From: Butyrivibrio sp.
GTDB taxonomy: Bacteria > Bacillota > Clostridia > Lachnospirales > Lachnospiraceae
Assembly (NCBI RefSeq): GCF_015056685.1
Contig: NZ_SVFW01000003.1
Location: 1 to 64,000, forward strand
DNA length: 64,000 nucleotides
Reading direction: 5' to 3'
Every line of letters begins with the position of its first letter. The first letter of the stretch is position 1. Below are positions 1 through 9,339 of this stretch, one piece after another. The notes below the pieces were generated by a model. It searched no databases. It had not been told where the DNA came from and was given only the letters and a program-made list of their open reading frames with translations. Made by a program: the position numbers and the translations under genes.

Positions 1-17
1 ACTTTTACCCTAAAACT

Positions 18-57
18 AATGCGAGGTTTCCGCATAATTACTGCGGTTCCTCGCATT
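18..57. terminator. Strong hairpin at the left edge, possible terminator
   Basis: A two-part stem is visible: AATGCGAGG at 18-26 pairs with CCTCGCATT at 49-57, and inside it CCGCA (30-34) pairs with TGCGG (42-46). The flanks are only weakly T-rich on either strand, so a classical intrinsic terminator is not certain. It probably ends a gene lying left of the window, before the dnaE promoter. Confidence 0.5.
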
Positions 58-166
58 TAGACTGTCAAAGATGGGAATTTAAATCTGCAACGGAAACGTT
101 TCTTATTTCAATTTTTTTTAACATTTTCACTAATTATTTTATCATATTGTCTGCTTTCTTGTGGTA

Positions 167-195
167 TTGGATGTTAATCCCATTGATGCTATAAT
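167..195 (+). promoter_or_regulatory. Promoter of dnaE
   Basis: TTGGAT at 167-172 and TATAAT at 190-195 are separated by 17 bp, a near-consensus sigma-A type promoter. The dnaE start codon at 227 lies about 32 bp downstream, which leaves room for a short leader with the GAGGGA ribosome-binding site. Confidence 0.65.
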
Positions 196-226
196 CTTCT
201 AATAATCATTAAAGTTGAGGGAAAAC

Positions 227-3200
227 ATGGCATTTACGCATCTTCACGTCCACACTGAATACAGTCTTTTGGACGGATCTAACAAAATAAAAGAATATGT
301 AAAAAGGCTTAAAGAACTTGGTATGACCGCCGGCGCAATTACCGATCACGGAGTAATGTACGGTGTGATTGATTTCTATAAAGCCTGCAAAGAGGCCGGC
401 ATCAACCCTGTTATCGGCTGTGAAGTGTACGTTGCTCCTTCTTCACGTTTTGATAAGGAAGCTTCTGCCACTGACGACAGGTACTATCATCTGGTTCTTT
501 TGGCTGAAAATAATGTAGGCTACGCCAACCTCTCGCATATTGTAAGCCGCGGATTTACCGAAGGTTACTACTACAAGCCACGTGTAGACATGGAGCTTTT
601 GGAGAAATATCACGAGGGTATCATCGCCTTGAGCGCGTGTCTTGCCGGCGAGATTCCCCGCAATATATTAAAAAGAGAAAACGCCAAGGCAAAAGAAGCT
701 GCCATCCGCATGGACAGGATATTCGGTCATGGCAATTTCTTTTTAGAGCTGCAGGATCACGGTATTCCCGATCAGAGAACTGTGAACAATACTCTTTTGG
801 CCCTTTCAGATGAGCTTGACATTCCGCTGGTTGCAACCAACGACTGTCACTACACTTACGCTGACGACGCGGAAGCTCACGATCTTCTTTTGTGCATCCA
901 GACTGGTAAAAAAGTTGGTGACGAGGACAGGCTTCGCTATGAAGGCGGGCAGTACTACGTAAAAAGTGAAGAGGAAATGAGAGCTCTTTTCCCTTATGCA
1001 AAAGAGGCTCTTGATAATACGCAGAAAATTGCGGACAGATGCCATGTAGAGATTGAGTTTGGTGTCACAAAGCTCCCACACTTCGAGGTTCCTGAAGGAT
1101 ACGATTCCTGGACTTACCTGAATAAGCTGTGTCTTGATGGACTTCATGAGAGATATCCCGATGACGACGGCACTCTGAAGAAAAAGCTTGACTATGAGCT
1201 TGGCGTCATCAAGCGAATGGGGTATGTGGATTACTTCCTTATTGTATGGGATTACATCAACTATTGCCGTGAGCACGATATAGCAGTTGGCCCGGGCCGT
1301 GGTTCTGCTGCCGGAAGTATTGTTTCCTACTGTATGCACATAACCAACATTGATCCTATTAAGTATGACCTTCTCTTTGAAAGGTTCCTTAACCCTGAGC
1401 GTGTGTCCATGCCTGATATTGACGTGGATTTCGAGTACGAGCGCAGGCAGGACGTTATCGACTACGTAACCGAAAAATACGGTGCGGACAAGGTTGTTCA
1501 GATCATAACTTTTGGTACTCTTGCTGCCAAGGGTGTTATCCGCGATGTGACAAGGGTTATGGATCTTCCTTACAGCTATGGCGATCAGATTGCAAAGATG
1601 ATCCCCAACGAGCTTAACATAACGCTTGAGAAAGCTCTTTCCATGAACCCGGAGCTTAGAACCCAGTATGAAACTGACGAGACAGTGCATAAGCTCATAG
1701 ACATGTGTAAAAAGCTTGAGGGTCTTCCAAGGCACACATCCATACATGCGGCAGGTGTAGTTATCTGTCAGGCTCCGGCTGAGGATTTGGTTCCTTTGTC
1801 CCGCTCTGCTGAAGGAAATATAACAACTCAGTTCACCATGACCACCATAGAAGAGCTTGGTCTTCTTAAGATGGACTTTTTGGGACTGCGAACCCTTACA
1901 GTTATCAAGGACGCTGTGCGTTTTGCCAACAATTCCATCGGTGCCAAAAAAGGTGACCCTAATTTCATCGATATAGATAAAATTGATTACAATGACCCCA
2001 ACGTCCTTGCGCTTATCGGAAGCGGCAAGTGCGACGGTATATTCCAGCTTGAATCAGGCGGTATGCAGGCCTTTATGAAGGAGCTTCGCCCCCAGTCTCT
2101 CGAAGACATCATAGCGGGAATATCTCTTTATCGCCCGGGCCCAATGGATTTCATTCCTAAATATATTTCAGGAAAAAACGATGCTGCATCCATCAGCTAT
2201 CAGACTCCTGAGCTTGAGCCAATATTAAAGCCCACCTACGGCTGTATCGTATACCAGGAACAGGTTATGCAGATAGTTCAGCAGCTGGGTGGCTACACTC
2301 TTGGCCGAGCTGACCTTGTAAGACGTGCCATGAGTAAAAAGAAACAGCATGTCATGGAAGTTGAAAGAGCTAACTTTGTATACGGCAATCCCGATGAAAA
2401 TGTTCCAGGATGCGCTTCAAAAGGCATTTCTCCTGAAATTGCCAATGCAATTTACGATTCCATGATGGACTTTGCAAAGTACGCCTTTAACAAATCACAC
2501 GCTGCCTGTTACGCAGTAGTTGCCCTGCAGACAGCATGGCTCAAAAACTACTACCCTGTAGAATTTATGGCAGCGCTCATGACTTCAGTTATTGATAACC
2601 CCGGCAAAGTTTCCGGCTACATCATGAGCTGCAGAAACATGGGAATAACTCTTTTACCTCCTGATATCAATGAGGGGTACTCAGGCTTTTCTGTTACTGA
2701 CCACGATGGCAAAAAGGCCATAAGATACGCACTCACTGCCATCAAAGGTGTCGGAAGGCCGGTTATTTCTGCCATTGTAAAAGAGCGTGAGCTTCGCGGA
2801 AAGTTCAAGAATATCAACGATTTCCTGACTCGTATGCAGGGAAGAGAAAGCGACGTAAACAAAAGAGCTATTGAAAACTTCATAAAAGCCGGTGCTCTTG
2901 ACTGCTTCGAGGGAAGCCGCAAACAGCTCATGACTGTTTATGTGCAGATAATGGACCAGCTCCACAACAGCGGAAGAAACTCAATGGCGGGCCAGATGTC
3001 ACTATTTGATCTAGCCGGAGAAACTGAGAAAAAACAGTACGAAGTACCACTACCTGATGTAGGAGAGTTCCCCCGTGAGCTTCTTTTAGAATTTGAAAAG
3101 GAAGTCCTTGGAATCTATGTTTCAGGCCATCCTCTCGAAGAGTATGTGGGAATGTGGAAAAAGAATATTACAAATACCACGGCAGATTTCTATCTTGATG

Positions 3201-3712
3201 ACGAGACAGGAGTTCCTAATGTAAAGGATAACGCCAATGCAAAGATAGGCGGCATAATAAGTGATAAAAAGATCAAGTACACCAAGACTGACCAGGTTAT
3301 GGCATTTTTGTCCTTGGAAGATATGGTTGGAACTGTAGAAGTAATTGTCTTCCCAAAGACCTACGAAGCCAACGCCCCAAGGCTCAACACCGATGCCAAG
3401 GTGTTTATTGAAGGCCGCGTATCTGTCGAAGAAGACCGCGACGCCAAGCTCATTGCCAGCAAGATCACGCTGTTTGATGAGATAGCCAGAACAGTGTGGA
3501 TAAGATTTGCCAATATAGACGAATACTCTGCTAAGGAGCAGGAGCTCTTTTCACTGTTATCGGATAGTGACGGCAAAGACGAAGTCACTGTTTACCTCAC
3601 AGACACCAAGCAGGTAAAAAAGCTGGGTAAAAGCTACACAATAAGAGCTGACAAAGATATGATTGAAATGCTTGCAAATGCATTTGGCAGAGAAAACGTT
3701 CAGGTTGTTTGA
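227..3712 (+). CDS. dnaE: DNA polymerase III alpha subunit (DnaE)
   Basis: Replicative DNA polymerase III alpha subunit of the DnaE class, 1161 residues, a normal length. The N-terminus is a PHP domain beginning with HLHVHTEYSLLDG. The polymerase domain follows, with GRGSAAGSIVSY near residue 360 and the catalytic aspartate motif PDIDVDFEYERR near residues 396-407. The helix-hairpin-helix region comes next, then a C-terminal OB-fold (KIGGIISDKK onward, about residue 1005). A TTG at 215 is in frame, but GAGGGA sits directly upstream of the ATG at 227 and the sequence after that Met matches the family start, so 227 is chosen. It has its own promoter at 167-195 and a terminator whose stem spans the stop codon. 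Confidence 0.97.
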   Translation: MAFTHLHVHTEYSLLDGSNKIKEYVKRLKELGMTAGAITDHGVMYGVIDFYKACKEAGINPVIGCEVYVAPSSRFDKEASATDDRYYHLVLLAENNVGYANLSHIVSRGFTEGYYYKPRVDMELLEKYHEGIIALSACLAGEIPRNILKRENAKAKEAAIRMDRIFGHGNFFLELQDHGIPDQRTVNNTLLALSDELDIPLVATNDCHYTYADDAEAHDLLLCIQTGKKVGDEDRLRYEGGQYYVKSEEEMRALFPYAKEALDNTQKIADRCHVEIEFGVTKLPHFEVPEGYDSWTYLNKLCLDGLHERYPDDDGTLKKKLDYELGVIKRMGYVDYFLIVWDYINYCREHDIAVGPGRGSAAGSIVSYCMHITNIDPIKYDLLFERFLNPERVSMPDIDVDFEYERRQDVIDYVTEKYGADKVVQIITFGTLAAKGVIRDVTRVMDLPYSYGDQIAKMIPNELNITLEKALSMNPELRTQYETDETVHKLIDMCKKLEGLPRHTSIHAAGVVICQAPAEDLVPLSRSAEGNITTQFTMTTIEELGLLKMDFLGLRTLTVIKDAVRFANNSIGAKKGDPNFIDIDKIDYNDPNVLALIGSGKCDGIFQLESGGMQAFMKELRPQSLEDIIAGISLYRPGPMDFIPKYISGKNDAASISYQTPELEPILKPTYGCIVYQEQVMQIVQQLGGYTLGRADLVRRAMSKKKQHVMEVERANFVYGNPDENVPGCASKGISPEIANAIYDSMMDFAKYAFNKSHAACYAVVALQTAWLKNYYPVEFMAALMTSVIDNPGKVSGYIMSCRNMGITLLPPDINEGYSGFSVTDHDGKKAIRYALTAIKGVGRPVISAIVKERELRGKFKNINDFLTRMQGRESDVNKRAIENFIKAGALDCFEGSRKQLMTVYVQIMDQLHNSGRNSMAGQMSLFDLAGETEKKQYEVPLPDVGEFPRELLLEFEKEVLGIYVSGHPLEEYVGMWKKNITNTTADFYLDDETGVPNVKDNANAKIGGIISDKKIKYTKTDQVMAFLSLEDMVGTVEVIVFPKTYEANAPRLNTDAKVFIEGRVSVEEDRDAKLIASKITLFDEIARTVWIRFANIDEYSAKEQELFSLLSDSDGKDEVTVYLTDTKQVKKLGKSYTIRADKDMIEMLANAFGRENVQVV

Positions 3713-3732
3713 TACAGCCTGAACGTTTTTGT
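3693..3732. terminator. Terminator between dnaE and the GH115-like gene
   Basis: AAAACGTTCAGG (3693-3704) pairs with CCTGAACGTTTT (3718-3729), followed by more T residues on the plus strand. The dnaE stop codon (3710-3712) lies in the loop, so the 5' arm is coding sequence. The minus strand also ends in TTTT, so it can serve the convergent gene. Confidence 0.8.
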
Positions 3733-3735
3733 TTC

Positions 3736-5973
3736 TCACCTGGTCATGAGATTCCACAGCTCATCATCTGTCAAGTGCGCCTTAATTCTAAGGATAAGAT
3801 GCACTTTTTCTCCACCGGATTCTTTTTGGAATTTGCGCTGCCACTTATAAAAGTGAGGGCCATCTCCTAATACTCTAAGATATGACATAAGGCTTTCAGC
3901 TACAAAGCCTGACTGTCTGATATCCGCTTCGCAGTCATTCTCATAAAATCCTTCCCAAATGTCATGTTCATGGCTTCTCATAACATTGTAGCCTTCAAAA
4001 AAAGCTTTTTTTGCCAGGCCGGCCTCATAAAAAGCTGTGAGGTAATCCACAGGCTTGCCATTTGGACCTTCTTCAAGAACATCTATAAATTTGCCACCTT
4101 CACTTTTATCATCGAGACAGGTAAGAATAGCCCTGCAAATATGGTACGCTCCAAGATAGCTGTAGTAGTGGTACTGAACCTGACAGATAAGGTTGTTACT
4201 GAATCTTTCTGCTTCCTTTGCATCGCCTGCGGCTAAGAGGTCCTCTTTTACTCTATTGCAGTCTGCAAGGTATTTTTCGTAACCATCAAGTGCTTCCTTA
4301 TATTTTTCTTCATGCCACTTTACCTGTTCTAATAATGTGTCTCTTTTACAGATCCAGTTAAGTTCAGGTAGTGACTTGGTATTTGCAGGATCCAGCTTAT
4401 TGAAATTGCTGATAAATCCGCAGGTCAAAATCCTTGCTCCGTGATTGCTAAACTGTTCTCCCGCATGGTCGTCTTCATTTGGCCCATACTTTGGAGTGTA
4501 GTCAGGCCATGCTTTGTAGGCATCTTCAATCTTGCGGAGCAATTCTGACGTGGCAGTATTGCCGTAGTATCTTTTGACAAAATCCTGCAGATGCTCTTTG
4601 GCATATTCTCGGCTATCAATGCTCTTGATATTGCTTTGAAGAGATTCTGCACCTTCATCATTACCGTCTTCCATGCCCCCACTCCACATCCTGGCTATAA
4701 GGTCAAGGTAGTAGGTGTGAGGTTTTATATTTGAGCAGTTGATTATCCAGAAATCATCTACTCCATGAGCATATACGTCTTTTAGCTCATTTACTACAAA
4801 TTCAGGCGAATTGGGAAGCATGGTCATCATGGCTGCCGCCTGAAGATCATAGAAAGATGCATGGTAATAGATTCCATGAGCACTATTATCTCCATGAGCA
4901 GGAAGGGCATAAACTCTAGGATTGTGGTTGTTCTGTCTTCTCGAAACCATCTTGCCAAAACCATTATCTGCCCAAATCTTTATGACATCTTCAGGGAATG
5001 TGAGATATCCATCCTTGTAAAGCTCCATAGTTTCGCCGTAAAGGTTTGTACAGCAAACTGCATCCTTATCTGACTCTTTTACCAGATTATACTGTTCAAG
5101 GATAAGATCGCTCATGAGCTTGCCGCGAGCTTCAGGTGTATCGTAGGTTGGATCATCAGCCCAAAAAGGCCTGTCTCCCTGGCCTCTAAATCCCAGATTC
5201 CACACCACCTTACAATTCTTTTGATCCTCTATAGCCTGCTGCCAGAGGCCCCTGAAAAGATCCGGGTGCTTGTTGAAACTTGCCTCAAGATCAGGATAAG
5301 CCCTAGCAAACATCTGGGCTCCCAAGGGTTCCGCATGATGGTGAGTTATCCAAAGGCCATAATCATTAGCAAGGTCTTTATACCTGTGAGAATTGTGGTC
5401 AGTGCCCGGAATCGTCATATTACCACCGCAGCGAAGAAGGGCTTCAAAGGCCATTTCCCACGGGAAGTTCTCACCGACCTTTTCTCGCCATCCGTCAAAA
5501 AGGACCTCATCATTTATAAACCAGCCGCGGAATCTGACTTTGGAAGGTTTTGATTCGTAGTGATAGTTATCAGGAACTATGTGCTCTGATTCTTTCGTAA
5601 GCTCCTGTTCATTCCAAAACCAGAAATTCTGAACTCCTAAGAATTCTCTACTGACATGGTAAATGCCATAGATAAGGCCAAGACTGCTGGCAGATGTTAT
5701 GGTAAGGTTGTCTTCATTTCTGTCTATCGTAAAAACTTCAGTCGCTGCATCATACGCAATTGACTTTTGGCTATTAGAAGATACTTCGCTATGTGATAAG
5801 CCGCTAGTTCCACTATTGGCGCGGTCTTCAATGTGAACCAGCCTAATCTCAAGCCCTGGTTCTGTGGTGTCTTTACATGTATTTTTAATATCTCTCTCCA
5901 GTGCCTGCACCGCTTTACGTACAGGTACCAGGTTAATGTCCCCAATTATTTTAGTGTTGATGTTGATCTGCAT
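3736..5973 (-). CDS. GH115-like alpha-glucuronidase
   Basis: Probable xylan alpha-1,2-glucuronidase of family GH115, 745 residues, with no signal peptide and so presumably cytoplasmic. Family-like landmarks in order: a substrate-independent N-terminal domain with LGLIYGIYHVSREFLGVQ near residue 100, RFRGWFINDE near 150, WNLGFRGQGDRPFW near 265, and HGIYYHASFYDLQA near 370. The C-terminal part is helical. GH115 enzymes remove (4-O-methyl)glucuronic acid from internal as well as terminal xylose residues. Family assignment is from recognised motifs, not a search, and an unclassified relative is possible. AGGGGA precedes the ATG. It is the second gene after the GH106-like protein, 51 bp away, so the two are probably cotranscribed. 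Confidence 0.68.
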   Translation of the reverse strand: MQININTKIIGDINLVPVRKAVQALERDIKNTCKDTTEPGLEIRLVHIEDRANSGTSGLSHSEVSSNSQKSIAYDAATEVFTIDRNEDNLTITSASSLGLIYGIYHVSREFLGVQNFWFWNEQELTKESEHIVPDNYHYESKPSKVRFRGWFINDEVLFDGWREKVGENFPWEMAFEALLRCGGNMTIPGTDHNSHRYKDLANDYGLWITHHHAEPLGAQMFARAYPDLEASFNKHPDLFRGLWQQAIEDQKNCKVVWNLGFRGQGDRPFWADDPTYDTPEARGKLMSDLILEQYNLVKESDKDAVCCTNLYGETMELYKDGYLTFPEDVIKIWADNGFGKMVSRRQNNHNPRVYALPAHGDNSAHGIYYHASFYDLQAAAMMTMLPNSPEFVVNELKDVYAHGVDDFWIINCSNIKPHTYYLDLIARMWSGGMEDGNDEGAESLQSNIKSIDSREYAKEHLQDFVKRYYGNTATSELLRKIEDAYKAWPDYTPKYGPNEDDHAGEQFSNHGARILTCGFISNFNKLDPANTKSLPELNWICKRDTLLEQVKWHEEKYKEALDGYEKYLADCNRVKEDLLAAGDAKEAERFSNNLICQVQYHYYSYLGAYHICRAILTCLDDKSEGGKFIDVLEEGPNGKPVDYLTAFYEAGLAKKAFFEGYNVMRSHEHDIWEGFYENDCEADIRQSGFVAESLMSYLRVLGDGPHFYKWQRKFQKESGGEKVHLILRIKAHLTDDELWNLMTR

Positions 5974-6024
5974 TTTGTGTATCCCCTGCTCCTCTCTAGA
6001 AATAATTCATTCTTTCGAAATGCG

Positions 6025-8007
6025 CTAGTGACAAATCACATTCTCTTCTAACTCCATAATCCACAGATTGCACGGCTCAATAGTGATGTTTTCCACATCT
6101 GTTCTACTCTCCAGTGTATAAGGATTCCATAGTGACACAGCTCTAAACTCGCCGGATCTGATGTTCACTGTGATAGGCTCCATTCCTTCGTTAGTGAGTA
6201 TAAGAATGTCTTTTCCATCCTTTACTATGTGGCTGCAGCGAAGGTCATCGGTATCGCCGCTAAAATAAAGTCCCCTGCGGACATTTTCCAAAACATGTTT
6301 GACTAGTTCCTGGTCATTTCTTACAGTCACTGCATCATCTTCATTAATAGCATTATTGGCGTATAGCTCACCATTTACACTGGCAGCTTCACTGGCAGAT
6401 GAATTCAAGAGCTTTCCACATGCTATCAATAGTTTTCCGCCACTTTTCGCAAACTCTTTTAACAGATTCTTATCACTTTCATTGAGAGATTCGTACTCTT
6501 CCTGCTCTGCGATCAGAACCGAATACTTCTGAGCTGCAATACTTATCTTTCCATCTGCGATCTTGCACTCAGGCAGGAGCTCAGCTTCCAAATAGTTAAA
6601 CTCAATCTGATTTGTAAAAAGAGGCTTTGCGATTTTCCAGGACAAAGTATCTGCGCCGCACAAGATTGCAACCTGCGCGCAATTATATGAATCCGTGTTG
6701 AGGTAGCACATCCTCTTGATAAAATCACTCATCTTGCGGTACTGAGGCCAGAAAGGATTATTAAGTCCTACCTCTGGTGGACGCTCATCACCTCTGTCTT
6801 CTCTTATTGAATAGTAGAAAGCATGAGGATAAACGAGATTAACCCCTCTGACAAAAAGCCAGTTAAGGTACCATCTCATATCCTGTTCTGTAAAAAGCTT
6901 TGGATCCTGCCTCTCGCCACAGCAGCCAAAGCACTCATTGCCGTTTCTTCTTTTGCCTCGATGTCTTGCACTGTCTGAAGAGCATTTTCCCATTGTGGAG
7001 TGTTCCCCTTCTATAGCATGACCATCCTCCGGCTCAACAAATCTCCAGACTATATCCTGGCAAGGTCTCTGGAAATACTTAAGATAGCCGATGTCCGTGC
7101 TCTTCTCCGGGTGGCCTGTAAGCTCGATCCCATGGGATACGCACCAATCGGAAAGCTGCTTGTAGTAGCTGTTAGCAAGCCTTTCATGAATAACCTGTTT
7201 GTAGATACGTTTTGCCAAAAAAGCTCTATTTCCATTCTCGACTGTCATAGAGTTATCACTGATATTAACGCTTTTGTTGCTGACATTGGGATTATCACTA
7301 CCGTCGATATCTTCACTCTTGGCATTAAATGCCTCACTTTTATCAACACATCCACTTTCAAACAAGTACTTCAGCTCTTCTTCAGTTCCACCTGCTGACT
7401 TAAATTCTTCAAGAAGTCCCTCACTCCAAGGAATAACATCCTCTCTTGAATTTCTTCCTAATATGTTTGGTTCATCAGTAAAGAAAGCTATTATGGTATC
7501 TCCAAAGTATTCCGAGAGCTCAGAGTAGTATTTTTCATGAGTAATCTCTATAAATTTAGCTACAGCTTTTGGATTTAAAAGGTCTGCGCTTTTTGGAGCA
7601 TTTTCCTCTCCATCATCTTCCCCTGGATGAACACCCCTGATCGTGCCGCCACTTGGAACAAGCTCATAACTATCACCATTTTTTAGAAGTCCCTTCGACG
7701 CAAAAGAAGGATCGGCCTTTACCACTTCCCCATGGGCAGAACCGGAAGGATACATGGCTTCGTCATAAAGAACTACCTTCATATCCATCTCTTTTGCTTT
7801 CTGAACTGCAAACCTTACATAATGAAAATATTCAGCAGATAGATATTCTATTTCTTTTGGTAATCCTTTTCTTGGATGAATTACAAAACCATAAACGCCC
7901 TTGTCCTTCATCTCCTTCATCTGTCTTAATATTTCTTCTTCAGACAGATAATCATTCCAAAACCAAAATGGAATTGGTGTAAACTCCTTAAGTGCTTCGA
8001 TTTCCAT
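6025..8007 (-). CDS. GH106-related glycoside hydrolase
   Basis: 660-residue protein without a signal peptide. Its N-terminus (PIPFWFWNDYLSEEEILRQ, then GFVIHPRKGLP and VVLYDEAMYPSGSAHGE by residue about 95) resembles the large group of TIM-barrel glycosidases related to alpha-L-rhamnosidase family GH106. FFTDEPNILG near residue 175 supplies a candidate catalytic glutamate. The exact family and substrate cannot be fixed by eye. Two stretches look like low-complexity insertions: a Ser/Asn/Asp-rich segment near residues 230-260 and a Lys/Arg/Cys-rich one near 345-365. It lies upstream of the GH115-like gene in the same unit, which suggests both act on side-chain sugars of one glycan. The inverted-repeat element begins about 215 bp upstream of its start. 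Confidence 0.6.
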   Translation of the reverse strand: MEIEALKEFTPIPFWFWNDYLSEEEILRQMKEMKDKGVYGFVIHPRKGLPKEIEYLSAEYFHYVRFAVQKAKEMDMKVVLYDEAMYPSGSAHGEVVKADPSFASKGLLKNGDSYELVPSGGTIRGVHPGEDDGEENAPKSADLLNPKAVAKFIEITHEKYYSELSEYFGDTIIAFFTDEPNILGRNSREDVIPWSEGLLEEFKSAGGTEEELKYLFESGCVDKSEAFNAKSEDIDGSDNPNVSNKSVNISDNSMTVENGNRAFLAKRIYKQVIHERLANSYYKQLSDWCVSHGIELTGHPEKSTDIGYLKYFQRPCQDIVWRFVEPEDGHAIEGEHSTMGKCSSDSARHRGKRRNGNECFGCCGERQDPKLFTEQDMRWYLNWLFVRGVNLVYPHAFYYSIREDRGDERPPEVGLNNPFWPQYRKMSDFIKRMCYLNTDSYNCAQVAILCGADTLSWKIAKPLFTNQIEFNYLEAELLPECKIADGKISIAAQKYSVLIAEQEEYESLNESDKNLLKEFAKSGGKLLIACGKLLNSSASEAASVNGELYANNAINEDDAVTVRNDQELVKHVLENVRRGLYFSGDTDDLRCSHIVKDGKDILILTNEGMEPITVNIRSGEFRAVSLWNPYTLESRTDVENITIEPCNLWIMELEENVICH

Positions 8008-8223
8008 ACCCTCTCCTAATACCTTGATAATACGCTAGTTCCCTATACTGATATTATCACTTATGGAAATATTTTCTTCGCATTTTTTGTCCAATAATTT
8101 GTAATTTCTTCTATTTATAATTGGTATGTTTTTTGGTATTCAAAGTTTTTGGGGGGCTCTTTGTATATGCGTAAGTAATTGGCTTCGCGTATGTCAAACA
8201 CTGTTGATTTTTGTTACGAATGT

Positions 8224-8446
8224 GTACGCCACCCTTGACTGAATCTTCTGGAAACGCCGTCGATACTCTGCCGACGGTGAAGATGATGGGAACAGTAGAT
8301 TTTATCTCACCGTCGGATCCAGCATTTTAGCGTTTCCATCAGCCCCGTCAAGGGCAAGCACCTCCGGTGTGGCTGTTTTTTTGCCTCGGGCTCCAAATCC
8401 AGGAACAGTAGGGGCGGCTGCTTTCAAGAACGTGCATGGCTATATG
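8224..8446 (+). repeat. Left arm of the inverted-repeat element
   Basis: 223-bp arm. Nested stems are visible: CCCTTGAC (8232-8239) with GTCAAGGG (8347-8354), GGAAACGC (8250-8257) with GCGTTTCC (8330-8337), and CCGACGGTGA (8271-8280) with TCACCGTCGG (8307-8316). The inner part (about 8365-8446) is not folded in this way but is still shared with the other arm, including a CCAGGAACAGTAGGG block. Confidence 0.85.
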
Positions 8447-8512
8447 CTCATTTTACTATGGCAATTTATATATTAATCTGCAATCTGCACGAATATTGCC
8501 ATGCTGTTACAC

Positions 8513-8868
8513 CTTGCAATTACAACAATTATGACCTAATCAGTGGTTTTCATATGTCTAGGTCATGTTTTGGGGCATGATATTGTCTTGCGATTACAAA
8601 ATTCATGACCTAATCAGCGGTTTTCCTACGTCTAGGTCATGTTTTAGGGCATGGTAGTGCCTTGCGATTACAAAATTCATGACCTAATCAGCGGTTTTCC
8701 TATGTCTAGGTCATGTTTTGGGGCATGATATTGCCTTGCGATTACAAAATTCATGACCTAATCAGCGGTTTTCCTATATCTAGGTCATGTTTTGGGGCAT
8801 GGTATGCCTTGCGATTACAAAATTCATGACCTAATCAGTGGTTTTCCTATGTCTAGGTCATGTTTTAG
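8513..8868. repeat. Five-unit tandem repeat of about 74 bp with hairpin in each unit
   Basis: Units begin with CTTGCRATTACA at 8513, 8587, 8661, 8735 and 8808, giving periods of 74, 74, 74 and 73 bp; the last unit is truncated near 8868. Each unit carries ATGACCTA and TAGGTCAT separated by about 20 bases (CATGACCTA/TAGGTCATG in units 2-5). The stem bases are unchanged in all five while the loop and linker vary at a few positions. There are no unique spacers and no cas genes, so this is not a CRISPR array. Confidence 0.92.
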
Positions 8869-9010
8869 ATGCTCGGCCCGGTTTTGGCATATAGCCTAAT
8901 ATCTGGCTTGCAGCCACCCTCATCCTGCTGTGATGTAGGATAAAAGCGAAAGATTTGTGATACTTATCCCATTCAATCCAAGCAGATTTTCTACATGGGG
9001 GAGCTGCAGA

Positions 9011-9235
9011 CATGTAGCCCTGCACACTCTTGAAAGCAGCCATCCCTACTGTTCCTGGATTCAGAGCCTGAGGCACCTTAAAGCAGCCACACCGAAGGTG
9101 CTTGCCATTGACGGGTTCTGAGGAAAACGCTACAATGCTGAATCCGACGGTGCGAGATAACTACTGTTCCCATCATCCTCACCGTCGGCTCGACGACAAA
9201 GACGTTTTCCTCAGGTTCAGTCAATGGTGGCGTAC
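9011..9235 (-). repeat. Right arm of the inverted-repeat element
   Basis: 225-bp reverse-complement copy of the left arm. Its stems are CCATTGAC (9105-9112) with GTCAATGG (9220-9227), CTGAGGAAAACG (9118-9129) with CGTTTTCCTCAG (9203-9214), and CCGACGGTG (9144-9152) with CACCGTCGG (9180-9188). Where it differs from the left arm inside a stem, both sides change so that pairing is kept. Confidence 0.85.
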
Positions 9236-9301
9236 GCTGCCGCAATCTAAACTTTTCCAAGAAAGTCCAGAGAGATGGTCTTACCAACAAACTTGGATTA
9301 C

Positions 9302-9339
9302 AAAAAAATCCTCAGCCAACCCATACAGGGTGGCTGAGG
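9302..9339 (-). terminator. Terminator of metK
   Basis: CCTCAGCCA (9310-9318) pairs with TGGCTGAGG (9331-9339). On the minus strand the stem is followed by a run of seven T. It lies about 95 bp beyond the metK stop and just outside the inverted-repeat element. Confidence 0.88.

Larger units (their letters stand above)
8224..9235. repeat. Composite inverted-repeat element with internal tandem array
   Basis: A non-coding block of about 1.01 kb bounded by GTACGCC at 8224 and its complement GGCGTAC ending at 9235. Two arms, 8224-8446 and 9011-9235, are imperfect reverse complements along their whole length, about four bases in five matching by eye. They enclose about 565 bp that includes five units of a 74-bp tandem repeat. 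Each arm is itself a nested hairpin. No transposase, integrase or target-site duplication was seen, and the small open frames inside have no recognisable product. The architecture resembles a greatly enlarged BIME-type interspersed element (paired inverted REP-like hairpins), but I do not recognise the family. It may be mobile, an RNA gene or a chromosome-structural site. Confidence 0.8.

Noticed and set aside
806..1747. 313-codon open frame on the minus strand
   Set aside because: Lies wholly inside dnaE on the opposite strand and has no family likeness.
8513..8868. CRISPR array
   Set aside because: Units are near-identical over the full 74 bp, with no repeat/spacer alternation, no unique spacers and no cas genes.
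8224..9235. Classical insertion sequence
   Set aside because: No transposase remnant could be recognised and no flanking direct repeat was found, so it is kept as an unassigned repeat element.
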